Below, one piece after another: positions 1-7,232 of a stretch of 26,566 bases of DNA. Position 1 is the stretch's first letter. Each line of letters begins with the position of its first letter. The DNA lies in NCBI GenBank assembly GCA_937996655.1, contig CALKUK010000022.1:1-26566 (forward strand), given 5' to 3'. Made by a program: the position numbers and the translations under genes. Source of the DNA: an uncultured Sphingomonadaceae bacterium (GTDB lineage: Bacteria; Pseudomonadota; Alphaproteobacteria; Sphingomonadales; Sphingomonadaceae). The notes beneath the pieces are model-generated. The model did no database searches and had not been told where the DNA came from. It was given only the letters and a program-made list of their open reading frames with translations.

Positions 1-23
1 CCGGCAACCGTCTGGAATTCGAC

Positions 24-503
24 CTATAGTTGGTTTGACGAAGGCCCCATCTTGCCGCGCGCCTTGCGGCCGGTAAGTTTTGTAATCGCGTTGTTGGCAC
101 GCACCAGATCGGCTTCCTCCTGCTCGCGGGTCTGGTTGGCGGGCGGGACGTGCGCCCAAGAGTGATGGGCAACCTCATGACCGTCCGCGACCACCGCCGC
201 GCATTCTTTGGGCCAGCTCTCGATCGTAAAGCCGGGAATGAACCAGGTGGTGCGGATGCCCGCGGTCGGCGTCAGGTCCTTGATCGCCACCGGCATGCCG
301 TCGATCGGCGACAGCGGACGGTTGGCGATGCGTCGGGCCGTGGCGGCATCGGCGGCCGCGCGGGCGGCTTCGGGATCCAGCGTGATGAAGGCATGGAGTG
401 CCGGCTCACGCGCTTCGATGGTGTCGAGGCAGGTTTCCAGGAGGGAGCGGGGAGAGGCGGCCCGAAGTTGGGCGATGAAACTTGGCAAGGGTCTCTCCAA
501 CAT
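24..503 (-). CDS. chimeric ORF: amidase N-terminus joined to part of a polysaccharide deacetylase
   Basis: The first 85 or so residues read as the start of an amidase-signature enzyme (GatA/AtzF-like): a helical N-terminus, then the motif GMPVAIKDLTPTAGIRTTW. From there the protein continues as a NodB-type polysaccharide deacetylase (WFIPGFTIESWP, then HEVAHHSWAH with the HSxxH metal-binding pattern, then LTGRKARG). It stops nine residues later in sequence that resembles neither family. Neither enzyme could work: the amidase lacks its Ser-Ser-Lys core and the deacetylase lacks its N-terminal Asp motif and its C-terminal half. The joins fall near 243-251 and near 51-60. The start was taken as the ATG at 503; TTG at 488 behind GGAGAG is an alternative. 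An assembly join at the window edge is the simplest reading; a real fusion pseudogene is possible. Confidence 0.6.
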   Translation of the reverse strand: MLERPLPSFIAQLRAASPRSLLETCLDTIEAREPALHAFITLDPEAARAAADAATARRIANRPLSPIDGMPVAIKDLTPTAGIRTTWFIPGFTIESWPKECAAVVADGHEVAHHSWAHVPPANQTREQEEADLVRANNAITKLTGRKARGKMGPSSNQL

Positions 504-651
504 GTGTTTCGCGCAGAATGCCTGGCGCGATTTGAATTGTCGCCGGGGGGGCGCGTCATGCCCGACGTTTGGCTTGGCGTGACGCGCGCGGCGGTACATG
601 CTGCACCCAGAAGCGGCCCGAGAATGCCGCCAATACGGGAGACACAACGCC

Positions 652-2250
652 ATGATGCGATTTCCCCTTCCTCGCCGTGCGCTGATCGCCGGTGGTGCCG
701 CGAGCGCGGCAGCTGGATTTCGTCCGGCGCGGGCGCAAAAGCGCGACCCGCGCGAACTTCGGTTCATCTCCGCTGTCGGGCTCACGGTGCTTGATCCGAT
801 CTGGACGGCATCGCTGGTCACGCTCAATCACGCCTATCACGTGTACGACACGCTTTATGGCATCGGGCAGGATTTGAGCCCCCGGCCGCAGATGGTGAGC
901 GGGCATACGGTGTCGGATGACGGGCGGGAGTGGCGGTTCACGCTGCGGGATGGGCTTTGGTTTCATGACGGCGAGCCGGTGCGGGCGCGCGATGCGGCGG
1001 CCTCGATGCGGCGGTGGTGGAAACGCGATTCGTTCGGGCAACTCGTCGCCGAGGTGGTGGATACGCTCGATGCGCCGGACGACAGGACGATCCGCCTCAA
1101 GCTCAAACGGCCGTTTCCGCAGTTGCTGGTGGCGTTGTCACGCGTAGGGGCGCTGGCGTGTTTCGTGATGCCGGAGCGGTTTGCCAATACGGACGCCTAT
1201 ACGGCCGTGAAGGATGCGACCGGCAGCGGCCCCTACAGGTTTCTGGCGGACGAATTCAACCCCGGGAGCCGGGCGGCTTACGTAAAATTCGACAAGTATG
1301 TGCCCCGCCTCGAGAAGGCCGAGCGTACTGCGGGGGGAAAGGTCGCGCATTTCGAGCGGGTCACGTGGTATACGATGCCGGATTCGGCGACTGCGGCGAA
1401 TGCAATCCAGGCGGGTGAAATGGATTGGTGGGAATACACCCCGGCTGATCTGCACGATATGCTCCGCAAGGCGAAGGGCATTACCGTGCAGGCGAAAGAT
1501 CCTTACAACTGGTATGCGATCGCCAGGTTCAATCACCTTCAGAAACCGTTCAACAACCTGAAGCTGCGCCGCGCGGTGCTGGCCGCGGTCGATCAGGAAG
1601 ATTTCATGCGGGCCGGGTTCGGCGACGACAACGAGGTGTGGCGCACCTGCAAGGCGATGATGCCATGTGGTGTGAAGGATGTGCGCGAACTCGGGCATGC
1701 CGATATGCCGTCCCTCAAACCGGAGGCAGCGCGCAAGCTGATTGCGGACTCCGGCTACAATGGTGAGCGCACCGTGGTGATGGCGCCGATGGACTATCCG
1801 CAGCTTGGGGCGTTCGGCACGGTCATGGCGGATCTGCTCAAGCGGTTGGGCATGAATGTGGATTTCCAGCCGATGGATTGGGGCACGATGATCCAGCGGA
1901 CGACCAATCGCGAGCCGGTCGAGAAGGGCGGTTGGAGCATGTTCCATACCTCGGGCTCCATGGTGTCGATGACCAACCCGGCGCTCAACATGTATGTCCG
2001 CGGGCAAGGCGCGAAGGGCTGGGTCGGCTGGTACGAGAAGCCTGAGATCGAGGCGCTGGCGCAGGAATGGTTGGACAGCCCGGCAGGTACTTCGAGCCAG
2101 GCATTGTTCGACCGGTATCAGAAGGTGCTGTTCGAGGATCCGCCGCTGGTGCCGCTGGGGCAGTATGGTGTCTTCACGGTGCGCCGGAACGACATTACCG
2201 GCATTCTCGATGGCTCCGCCTCGTATCCCTGGAATGTACGCAGGGTGTGA
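652..2250 (+). CDS. ABC transporter substrate-binding protein, dipeptide/oligopeptide type (SBP_bac_5)
   Basis: Secreted periplasmic solute receptor of 532 residues. The ATG at 652 has GGGAGA nine bases upstream. It gives a signal peptide with a twin-arginine look (PRRALIAGGAASAAAG, then an Ala-rich stretch ending ARAQ), so Tat export is possible. The body has the family's features: an early YHVYDTLYGI segment, then VSDDGREWRFTLRDGLWFHDGEPV, the usual SBP_bac_5 signature, and the NLKLRRAVLAAVDQEDF segment of the second lobe. Family members bind di- or oligopeptides, glutathione, nickel complexes or other amphipathic solutes; the ligand cannot be told from this sequence. No Dpp-type permease or ATPase gene lies next to it, so it is an orphan receptor here. 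Translation is also open upstream to an ATG at 598, but that would put 18 uncharacteristic residues before the signal peptide. Confidence 0.9.
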   Translation: MMRFPLPRRALIAGGAASAAAGFRPARAQKRDPRELRFISAVGLTVLDPIWTASLVTLNHAYHVYDTLYGIGQDLSPRPQMVSGHTVSDDGREWRFTLRDGLWFHDGEPVRARDAAASMRRWWKRDSFGQLVAEVVDTLDAPDDRTIRLKLKRPFPQLLVALSRVGALACFVMPERFANTDAYTAVKDATGSGPYRFLADEFNPGSRAAYVKFDKYVPRLEKAERTAGGKVAHFERVTWYTMPDSATAANAIQAGEMDWWEYTPADLHDMLRKAKGITVQAKDPYNWYAIARFNHLQKPFNNLKLRRAVLAAVDQEDFMRAGFGDDNEVWRTCKAMMPCGVKDVRELGHADMPSLKPEAARKLIADSGYNGERTVVMAPMDYPQLGAFGTVMADLLKRLGMNVDFQPMDWGTMIQRTTNREPVEKGGWSMFHTSGSMVSMTNPALNMYVRGQGAKGWVGWYEKPEIEALAQEWLDSPAGTSSQALFDRYQKVLFEDPPLVPLGQYGVFTVRRNDITGILDGSASYPWNVRRV

Positions 2251-2272
2251 CATGAAGGCGAAGGCAGGCTAA

Positions 2273-2288
2273 CGTTTCACGTGAAACG
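2273..2288. promoter_or_regulatory. parS: parS-like palindrome (candidate ParB binding site 2)
   Basis: The sequence CGTTTCACGTGAAACG is a perfect palindrome. It extends to the 20-bp AACGTTTCACGTGAAACGTT at 2271-2290. Its inner 14 bases equal those of the canonical parS TGTTTCACGTGAAACA; only the outermost pair differs. It lies 24 bases before the thiolase start, in the gap after the binding-protein gene, and 11.8 kb from the perfect site at 14058. Tolerance of ParB for an outer C/G pair is inferred, not shown. Confidence 0.72.
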
Positions 2289-2311
2289 TTCAAATTGAAG
2301 GAGAAAACATT

Positions 2312-3514
2312 ATGCGCGAAGCCGTTATCGTATCAACCGCCCGCACGCCGATCGGCAAGGCCTACCGGGGCGCGTTCAATGACACGCAGGCGCAGGCATT
2401 GGCCGGGCACGCGATTGCGCACGCCGTCAGCAGGGCGGGGATCGACCCGGCTGAGATTGAAGACGTCATCATGGGCAGTGCGTTGCAGCAGGGCTCGACC
2501 GGATCCAACATCGGCCGTCAGGCGGCCCTGCGGGCCGGATTGCCGCAGTCTGTGGCCGGAATGTCGATGGATCGGCAATGTGCCTCGGGGCTGATGGCGA
2601 TTGCGACGGCGGCGAAGGAGATCATCTTCGACGGGATGGCCATCACCGTTGGCGGCGGTGTGGAGTCGATTTCGCTGGTGCAGAACGAGAAGATGAACCG
2701 GTTCCGCACGCAGGATCCGAAGCTGATGGAAATCGTGCCGCAGCTCTACATGAGCATGCTGGAAACGGCCGAAGTTGTTGCGGACCGCTACGGCATCAGC
2801 CGCGAAGCCCAGGACGAGTATGCCCTTCAGTCCCAACAGCGGACCGGGCAGGCGCAGGCCGAGGGGCGGCATAATGCCGAAATCGCCGCTATGACCACGA
2901 TCATGCAGGTCATCGACAAGGCAACCGGGGTCGCGTCGCCGCGCGAAGTTACGCTGTCGATGGATGAGGGCAATCGGCCGCAAACGGTGCTGGCCGATTT
3001 GCAGAAGCTGCAACCCGTTTTCAAGAATGGGCAAAAGATCGCCGAAGGGAGGTTCATCACTGCCGGCAACGCCTCACAGCTTTCGGACGGTTCATCAGCC
3101 TGCGTGCTGATGGAAGCGAAAGAGGCCGAGAAGCGCGGGCTGAAGCCCCTTGGGGCATACCGCGGCATGGCGGTCGCAGGGTGCGACCCGGGAGAGATGG
3201 GGATCGGGCCGGTGTTCGCGGTCCCAAAACTGCTGAAGCAGCATGGCCTGTCGATGGACGATATCGGGATCTGGGAACTCAACGAGGCGTTTGCAAGCCA
3301 AGTGCTCTATTGCCGCGATCGGCTTGGCATCCCCAATGATCGCCTCAATGTCTCGGGGGGTGCGATCTCCGTCGGCCATCCCTACGGCATGTCGGGCGCC
3401 CGGATGACAGGGCATGTGCTGATCGAAGGAAAGCGCCGCGGCGCCAAATATGGCGTCGTCACCATGTGCGTCGGTGGGGGGATGGGCGCAGCCGGCTTGT
3501 TCGAGATATTCTGA
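2312..3514 (+). CDS. thiolase family protein (acetyl-CoA C-acetyltransferase-like)
   Basis: Soluble enzyme of 400 residues, the full length expected for thiolases. It joins or splits acyl-CoA: acetoacetyl-CoA synthesis or the last step of beta-oxidation. All three catalytic parts are visible: the nucleophile Cys90 in MDRQCASGL, His356 in GGAISVGHPYGMSGA, and Cys386 in TMCVGGGMGAAG. NEAFASQ, the Asn-containing loop, is also present. The N-terminus REAVIVSTARTPIGKAYRG is typical. The ATG at 2312 has AAGGAGA eight bases upstream. The gene sits alone between a parS-like palindrome and a strong terminator, so it is probably a single transcript. The sequence does not distinguish a biosynthetic (PhaA-like) from a degradative (FadA-like) role; no PHB or beta-oxidation gene is nearby. 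Confidence 0.92.
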   Translation: MREAVIVSTARTPIGKAYRGAFNDTQAQALAGHAIAHAVSRAGIDPAEIEDVIMGSALQQGSTGSNIGRQAALRAGLPQSVAGMSMDRQCASGLMAIATAAKEIIFDGMAITVGGGVESISLVQNEKMNRFRTQDPKLMEIVPQLYMSMLETAEVVADRYGISREAQDEYALQSQQRTGQAQAEGRHNAEIAAMTTIMQVIDKATGVASPREVTLSMDEGNRPQTVLADLQKLQPVFKNGQKIAEGRFITAGNASQLSDGSSACVLMEAKEAEKRGLKPLGAYRGMAVAGCDPGEMGIGPVFAVPKLLKQHGLSMDDIGIWELNEAFASQVLYCRDRLGIPNDRLNVSGGAISVGHPYGMSGARMTGHVLIEGKRRGAKYGVVTMCVGGGMGAAGLFEIF

Positions 3515-3542
3515 GATCGGCTTTCGAGCTGGAGCCTGGTGA

Positions 3543-3630
3543 TTTTTGGCGGAAACGCCGAAAAGTCTGAATCAGGAAATAAAACAAAGAGTTAGATCGG
3601 GATGCCTTCAGAAGAAGCGAAAGTATCCCG
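3543..3630 (+). repeat. dispersed intergenic repeat, copy A (complete)
   Basis: Two hairpins are joined by a spacer. Hairpin 1 (3543-3564) is TTTTTGGCG, loop GAAA, CGCCGAAAA. The spacer contains AAACAAAGAGTTAGA (3582-3596). Hairpin 2 (3598-3630) pairs CGGGATGCCTTC with GAAAGTATCCCG with one mismatch and one wobble. The same layout recurs at 25886-25970, and hairpin 1 recurs at 20660. It lies just after the thiolase stop and before the terminator. Confidence 0.7.
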
Positions 3631-3639
3631 CCCTACGGA

Positions 3640-3679
3640 GGGCTACCTGGCGAATGTCGCTGCCGGGTAGCCCTTTTTT
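3640..3679 (+). terminator. rho-independent terminator after the thiolase gene
   Basis: GGGCTACC(T)GGC at 3640-3651 pairs with GCC(G)GGTAGCCC ending at 3673, and six Ts follow (3674-3679). The stem is 11 base pairs with one mismatch. It would end plus-strand transcripts coming from the thiolase about 125 bases upstream. The minus-strand pump gene ends 60 bases further on. Confidence 0.9.
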
Positions 3680-3738
3680 GTTCGCCAACCTTCTCGCAAC
3701 CGGGCGTCCGGCCCGATCAGCGTGAACCGCTGCCGGCT

Positions 3739-5274
3739 TCATGCACGAGACCCGCCCGCCCGGCGCATCAGGCCGATCAAGATGAGCGTCGGGATGGTGA
3801 CCCAAGTCATCAGGAGGAAGTCGTCGTTATAGGCGATGATGAGGGCTTGACGGCTGATCATCTGGTCGAGAATCGCGGCACCATGGGGCGTTGACGGATC
3901 GAGAGTGCGGGCGAGCGGGGTCGATCCTTGAAGGAGGCGGTTGAAGGGCGTGGCGACTTCGGACAGCACGCTGTGCACGGTTTGGGCGTTTCGCGTGAGG
4001 GAAAATGAGGTAATCGAAATGCCGATCGCAGCGCCTATGTTGCGGAACAGGCTGAGCAACGCAGCGCCATCCGCACGAAAATGCGGGGCAAGGGTGGCAT
4101 AGGCGATCATGGAGAGGGGGTTGAAAATCCAACCCATGCCGAAGCCTTGCAGCACGAGAGTGCCCAGCATCTGCTCACGGGACACGTCTGGGGTCCAGCC
4201 GCTCATGCTGTAGAGCGTAATCGCGAGGACAATGCAGCCGATTGTCATGAAGACACGGGAGTCGACACGGTTGCCGAATTTGCCGGCGAGGATCATGGCC
4301 ACCATCGTGCCGAGGCCGCGCGGGGCCATGATGATGCCCGCGGTCTGCACGGGGTAGCCGGCAAGGTTTTCGAGGTATGGGGCAAGCAGCGCGGAACTCG
4401 CCATCAGAACCATCCCGGTGGTGGCCATGATGAGCATGGCCGACGTGAAGTTCCGGTCCTTGAAGATCGAGGGGGGGATGAAGGGCTTTTTCGCCGTGAA
4501 CATGTGGACGAGAAAGAGGTAGGTCCCGAGGAGTGCAAGGATGCATTCGACAACGATCTCGCGCGAAGAGAACCAGTCCTGTTCCTGTCCCCGATCCAGC
4601 ATGAGCTGGAGGCTACCAAGGCCCAGGCCAAGGACGGTAAATCCTGTCCAGTCAAAGCGAAGGCTGTCGTTCGCGGATGACTTTGGCAGGAAGAGTGCCA
4701 GACCCACGATGGCAAGGATGCCGAAGGGGAGATTGACGTAGAACACCCAGCGCCAGTTGTAGACATCGGTCAGCCAGCCACCGATGGTCGGCCCGGAAAT
4801 AGGCCCTACCATGACACCGAGGCCCCAGATCGCCATAGCCTGGGGGCGCTTTTCGACAGGGTAGATGTCGAGCATGATGGCCTGGCAGAGTGGCACGAGA
4901 GCTGCGCCGAAACTGCCCTGAAGGATGCGGAAGACGACCATCTGCGGCAGCGACTGGGCTGCACCGCACATCATCGAGGTCACTGTGAAACCTGCGAGGC
5001 AGATCAGGAAAAGGCGCTTGCGGCCATATCGCGCGGCCATCCAGCCGACCGGCGCGGTCATGATGGCGGAGGCGATGACATATGAGGTCAGCACCCAGGT
5101 GATCTGGTCGATTGTGCTGTCGAGGCTGCTCTGCATGAAGGGCAGGGCGACGTTGGCGATGGTGCTGTCGAGCACCTGCATCAGCGTGGCGATCATCACG
5201 CAGCCGGTGATGAGAGCACGATGCTTCACTGTCGGTGACGCGGCTGTTGCTGCCCTGGCGGTCGGATTTGCCAT
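3739..5274 (-). CDS. MFS multidrug efflux pump, DHA2 family (EmrB/QacA type)
   Basis: Inner-membrane drug:proton antiporter of 511 residues, the usual length for a 14-helix DHA2 transporter. Visible motifs: LDSTIANVALP at 35-45 (motif D1, first helix), GWMAARYGRKRLF at 77-89 (motif A, loop between helices 2 and 3), RILQGSFGAALVPLCQA around 116-132 (motif B region), and GPISGPTIGG at 157-166 (motif C, typical of exporters). The C-terminus ends in a short Arg-rich tail. No HlyD/EmrA membrane-fusion partner and no TetR- or MarR-type regulator lies next to it. The start is the ATG at 5274. The gene diverges from the NMT1-type binding protein across about 108 bp, where both promoters must lie. The substrate cannot be predicted. 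Confidence 0.92.
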   Translation of the reverse strand: MANPTARAATAASPTVKHRALITGCVMIATLMQVLDSTIANVALPFMQSSLDSTIDQITWVLTSYVIASAIMTAPVGWMAARYGRKRLFLICLAGFTVTSMMCGAAQSLPQMVVFRILQGSFGAALVPLCQAIMLDIYPVEKRPQAMAIWGLGVMVGPISGPTIGGWLTDVYNWRWVFYVNLPFGILAIVGLALFLPKSSANDSLRFDWTGFTVLGLGLGSLQLMLDRGQEQDWFSSREIVVECILALLGTYLFLVHMFTAKKPFIPPSIFKDRNFTSAMLIMATTGMVLMASSALLAPYLENLAGYPVQTAGIIMAPRGLGTMVAMILAGKFGNRVDSRVFMTIGCIVLAITLYSMSGWTPDVSREQMLGTLVLQGFGMGWIFNPLSMIAYATLAPHFRADGAALLSLFRNIGAAIGISITSFSLTRNAQTVHSVLSEVATPFNRLLQGSTPLARTLDPSTPHGAAILDQMISRQALIIAYNDDFLLMTWVTIPTLILIGLMRRAGGSRA

Positions 5275-5382
5275 ATCCCGGAGTTATGGGGTTTGGTGTC
5301 GGAAACCAAGCCTCATATTGTGCGGTGCACCGTTGCTTCGGGGAAAGGCTTGCAGATGATCTGTCACGACCACAAGGCGACG

Positions 5383-6405
5383 ATGACGTGCCGCCGTCGG
5401 CTCTGCTTTGGGCTTACCGCGATCCTGGCCGCGTTTGGCTCATTGGCGTTCGGAAATATGCCTGCATCGGCGCAAACCAAAGTGACTTTCGGCACGGATT
5501 GGCTGGCAGAGGCCGAGCATGGGGGATTCTATCAGGCGCTCGCGATGGGGTTCTATCGCAATCACGGCCTCGATGTGACGATCCGCATGGGCGGGCCGGG
5601 CGTGAACTCCGAGCAGTTGGTGGCCGCGGGGATAACGGATTTTCAACTGTCTTCGGGCGGCTTTGGAGCGCTTAATGTCGTGGCTCAGGATATACCCGTC
5701 GTGGCCGTGGCGGCATATTTCCAAAAAGATCCACAGGTCCTGATCGCACATCCCGGCGCGGGCAACGACACGCTGGCGGCGATGAAGGGCAAGCCCATCA
5801 TGGTGTCGGCCGGAGCGCGCAGCGGCTACTGGCTTTTCCTCAAAGCGCAGTTCGGTTTCAGCGATACGCAGATCCGCCCCTACAATTATTCGTCAGCGCC
5901 GTTTCTGGCCGACAAAACTGCGATCCAGCAGGGGTTTGTGTCGTCCGAGCCCTATCAGATCGAACGGTTGAGCGGACAAAAGCCGGTGGTGCACTTGCTC
6001 GCGGACTCAGGGTTTGCGAACTACTCGACGGTGATCATGGCCACGCGTAAACAGGTCGAGGCACGACCGCATATTGTTCGTGCCTTCATCGAGGCATCGA
6101 CGGAAGGCTGGTACAGCTACCTCTATGGCGATCCGGCCCCGGGCGACAGGCTGATCCGGCAGGCCAACCGCGACATGCCGCAGGACGTTCTCGACAATGT
6201 GCGGGCGACGATGAAGCACTACGGGATCGTGGATTCCGGAGACAGTCTCACTCTGGGGATCGGGGCAATGACTGAGACGCGATGGCGCGGTTTTTTCGAA
6301 ACCATGGCGCGTGCCGGGCTCTACCGCGCCGATCTGCCGTGGCAGCGGGCATTTGTGCTTGATTTTGTGAACCAGGGCTACGGCATGGAGATGAAGCCGA
6401 AGTGA
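5383..6405 (+). CDS. ABC transporter substrate-binding protein, NMT1/THI5-like
   Basis: Periplasmic receptor of about 340 residues. The chosen ATG at 5383 follows AAGG by five bases and gives a 30-residue signal peptide (RRR n-region, hydrophobic core, cleavage after PASA before QTK). ATG codons at 5356 and 5293 are in frame and would only lengthen the n-region. The mature start, VTFGTDWLAEAEHGGFYQAL, and the following FYRNHGLDVTIRMGGPGVN are typical of the NMT1/SsuA-like family. Members bind pyrimidine thiamin precursors, sulfonates, nitrate or aromatic compounds. The DWxAEAEHGGFYQA form resembles pyrimidine-precursor receptors, but I see no TPP riboswitch in the short leader, so the ligand stays open. 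The stop overlaps the permease start (GTGA), showing translational coupling. Confidence 0.88.
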   Translation: MTCRRRLCFGLTAILAAFGSLAFGNMPASAQTKVTFGTDWLAEAEHGGFYQALAMGFYRNHGLDVTIRMGGPGVNSEQLVAAGITDFQLSSGGFGALNVVAQDIPVVAVAAYFQKDPQVLIAHPGAGNDTLAAMKGKPIMVSAGARSGYWLFLKAQFGFSDTQIRPYNYSSAPFLADKTAIQQGFVSSEPYQIERLSGQKPVVHLLADSGFANYSTVIMATRKQVEARPHIVRAFIEASTEGWYSYLYGDPAPGDRLIRQANRDMPQDVLDNVRATMKHYGIVDSGDSLTLGIGAMTETRWRGFFETMARAGLYRADLPWQRAFVLDFVNQGYGMEMKPK

Positions 6406-7223
6406 CGCACCACCGCCTGTTCGACCCTCGGCGGATGGACCGCGAACATGTGGCGGCGCTTGTGCTGCCGGCTGTCGTGGGGGTGATTGTGGCGGTTGGA
6501 TGGGAAGTCCTGGTCCGGGTTGCCGATATTCCGGTCTATGTGCTGCCGGGGCCGCTCCGTATCGTGGCGCGACTGGCGGAGGAGTGGGACACCTTGTCGG
6601 CCTCGCTGCTGGTCACCCTGCGGATCACCGCGATGGCGCTGGCTGCCGCGGCGATCGTCGGGGGTGGATTGGCGATGCTGTTTGCACAGTCGCGGTGGAT
6701 CGAGGCAAGCCTGTTCCCCTATGCGGTGGTGTTGCAGGTGACGCCGATCGTCGCGATTGCCCCGCTGATCCTGATCTATGTGCCGGATACCGAAATGGCG
6801 CTGCTGCTGTGCGCCTGGCTGGTCGCGTTCTTTCCGATCCTTTCCAACACGACGTTGGGATTGCGATCAGTCGATCGCGGCATGGTTGACCTCATGCGAC
6901 TGTATCGCGCGAGCCGGTGGCAGATATTATGGCATCTGCGAATGCCGGCGGCGTTGCCATACTTCCTTGCCGGGCTTCGCATCGCCGGCGGGCTCAGCCT
7001 GATCGGCGCGGTGGTTGCGGAATTCACGGCAGGCACCGCGGCGGGGGGGTCGGGCCTGGCCTATCGGATCCTTGAAAGCAGCTATCGGCTGGATATCCCG
7101 CGCATGTATGCAGCACTGCTGTTGCTGACCTCGACCGGCATCGCCATTTTCATGACGCTCTCCGCCCTGTCCTATGCGCTGCTGCATCGGTGGCATGAAA
7201 GCGCGGGCGGCCCCGAACGATAA
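6402..7223 (+). CDS. ABC transporter permease, SsuC/TauC/ThiX-like
   Basis: Inner-membrane permease of 273 residues. It starts at GTG 6402 inside the four-base overlap GTGA with the upstream binding-protein stop. Hydrophobic helices are visible at about 18-40, 75-95, 105-128, 132-150, 188-210 and 235-260. The cytoplasmic EAA-type coupling loop, which contacts the ATPase, lies around 160-190 (DLMRLYRASRWQILWHLRMP). Together with the upstream receptor it would form an importer for the same unknown solute. No ATP-binding gene follows: the next gene is a convergent MFS pump whose stop lies nine bases away. The system must borrow an ATPase encoded elsewhere or be incomplete. Confidence 0.9.
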   Translation: MTHHRLFDPRRMDREHVAALVLPAVVGVIVAVGWEVLVRVADIPVYVLPGPLRIVARLAEEWDTLSASLLVTLRITAMALAAAAIVGGGLAMLFAQSRWIEASLFPYAVVLQVTPIVAIAPLILIYVPDTEMALLLCAWLVAFFPILSNTTLGLRSVDRGMVDLMRLYRASRWQILWHLRMPAALPYFLAGLRIAGGLSLIGAVVAEFTAGTAAGGSGLAYRILESSYRLDIPRMYAALLLLTSTGIAIFMTLSALSYALLHRWHESAGGPER

Positions 7224-7232
7224 GCCTTTGCG

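Noticed and set aside
4081..4680. Plus-strand open frame of 199 codons
   Set aside because: Antisense to the first DHA2 pump, with no recognisable domain.
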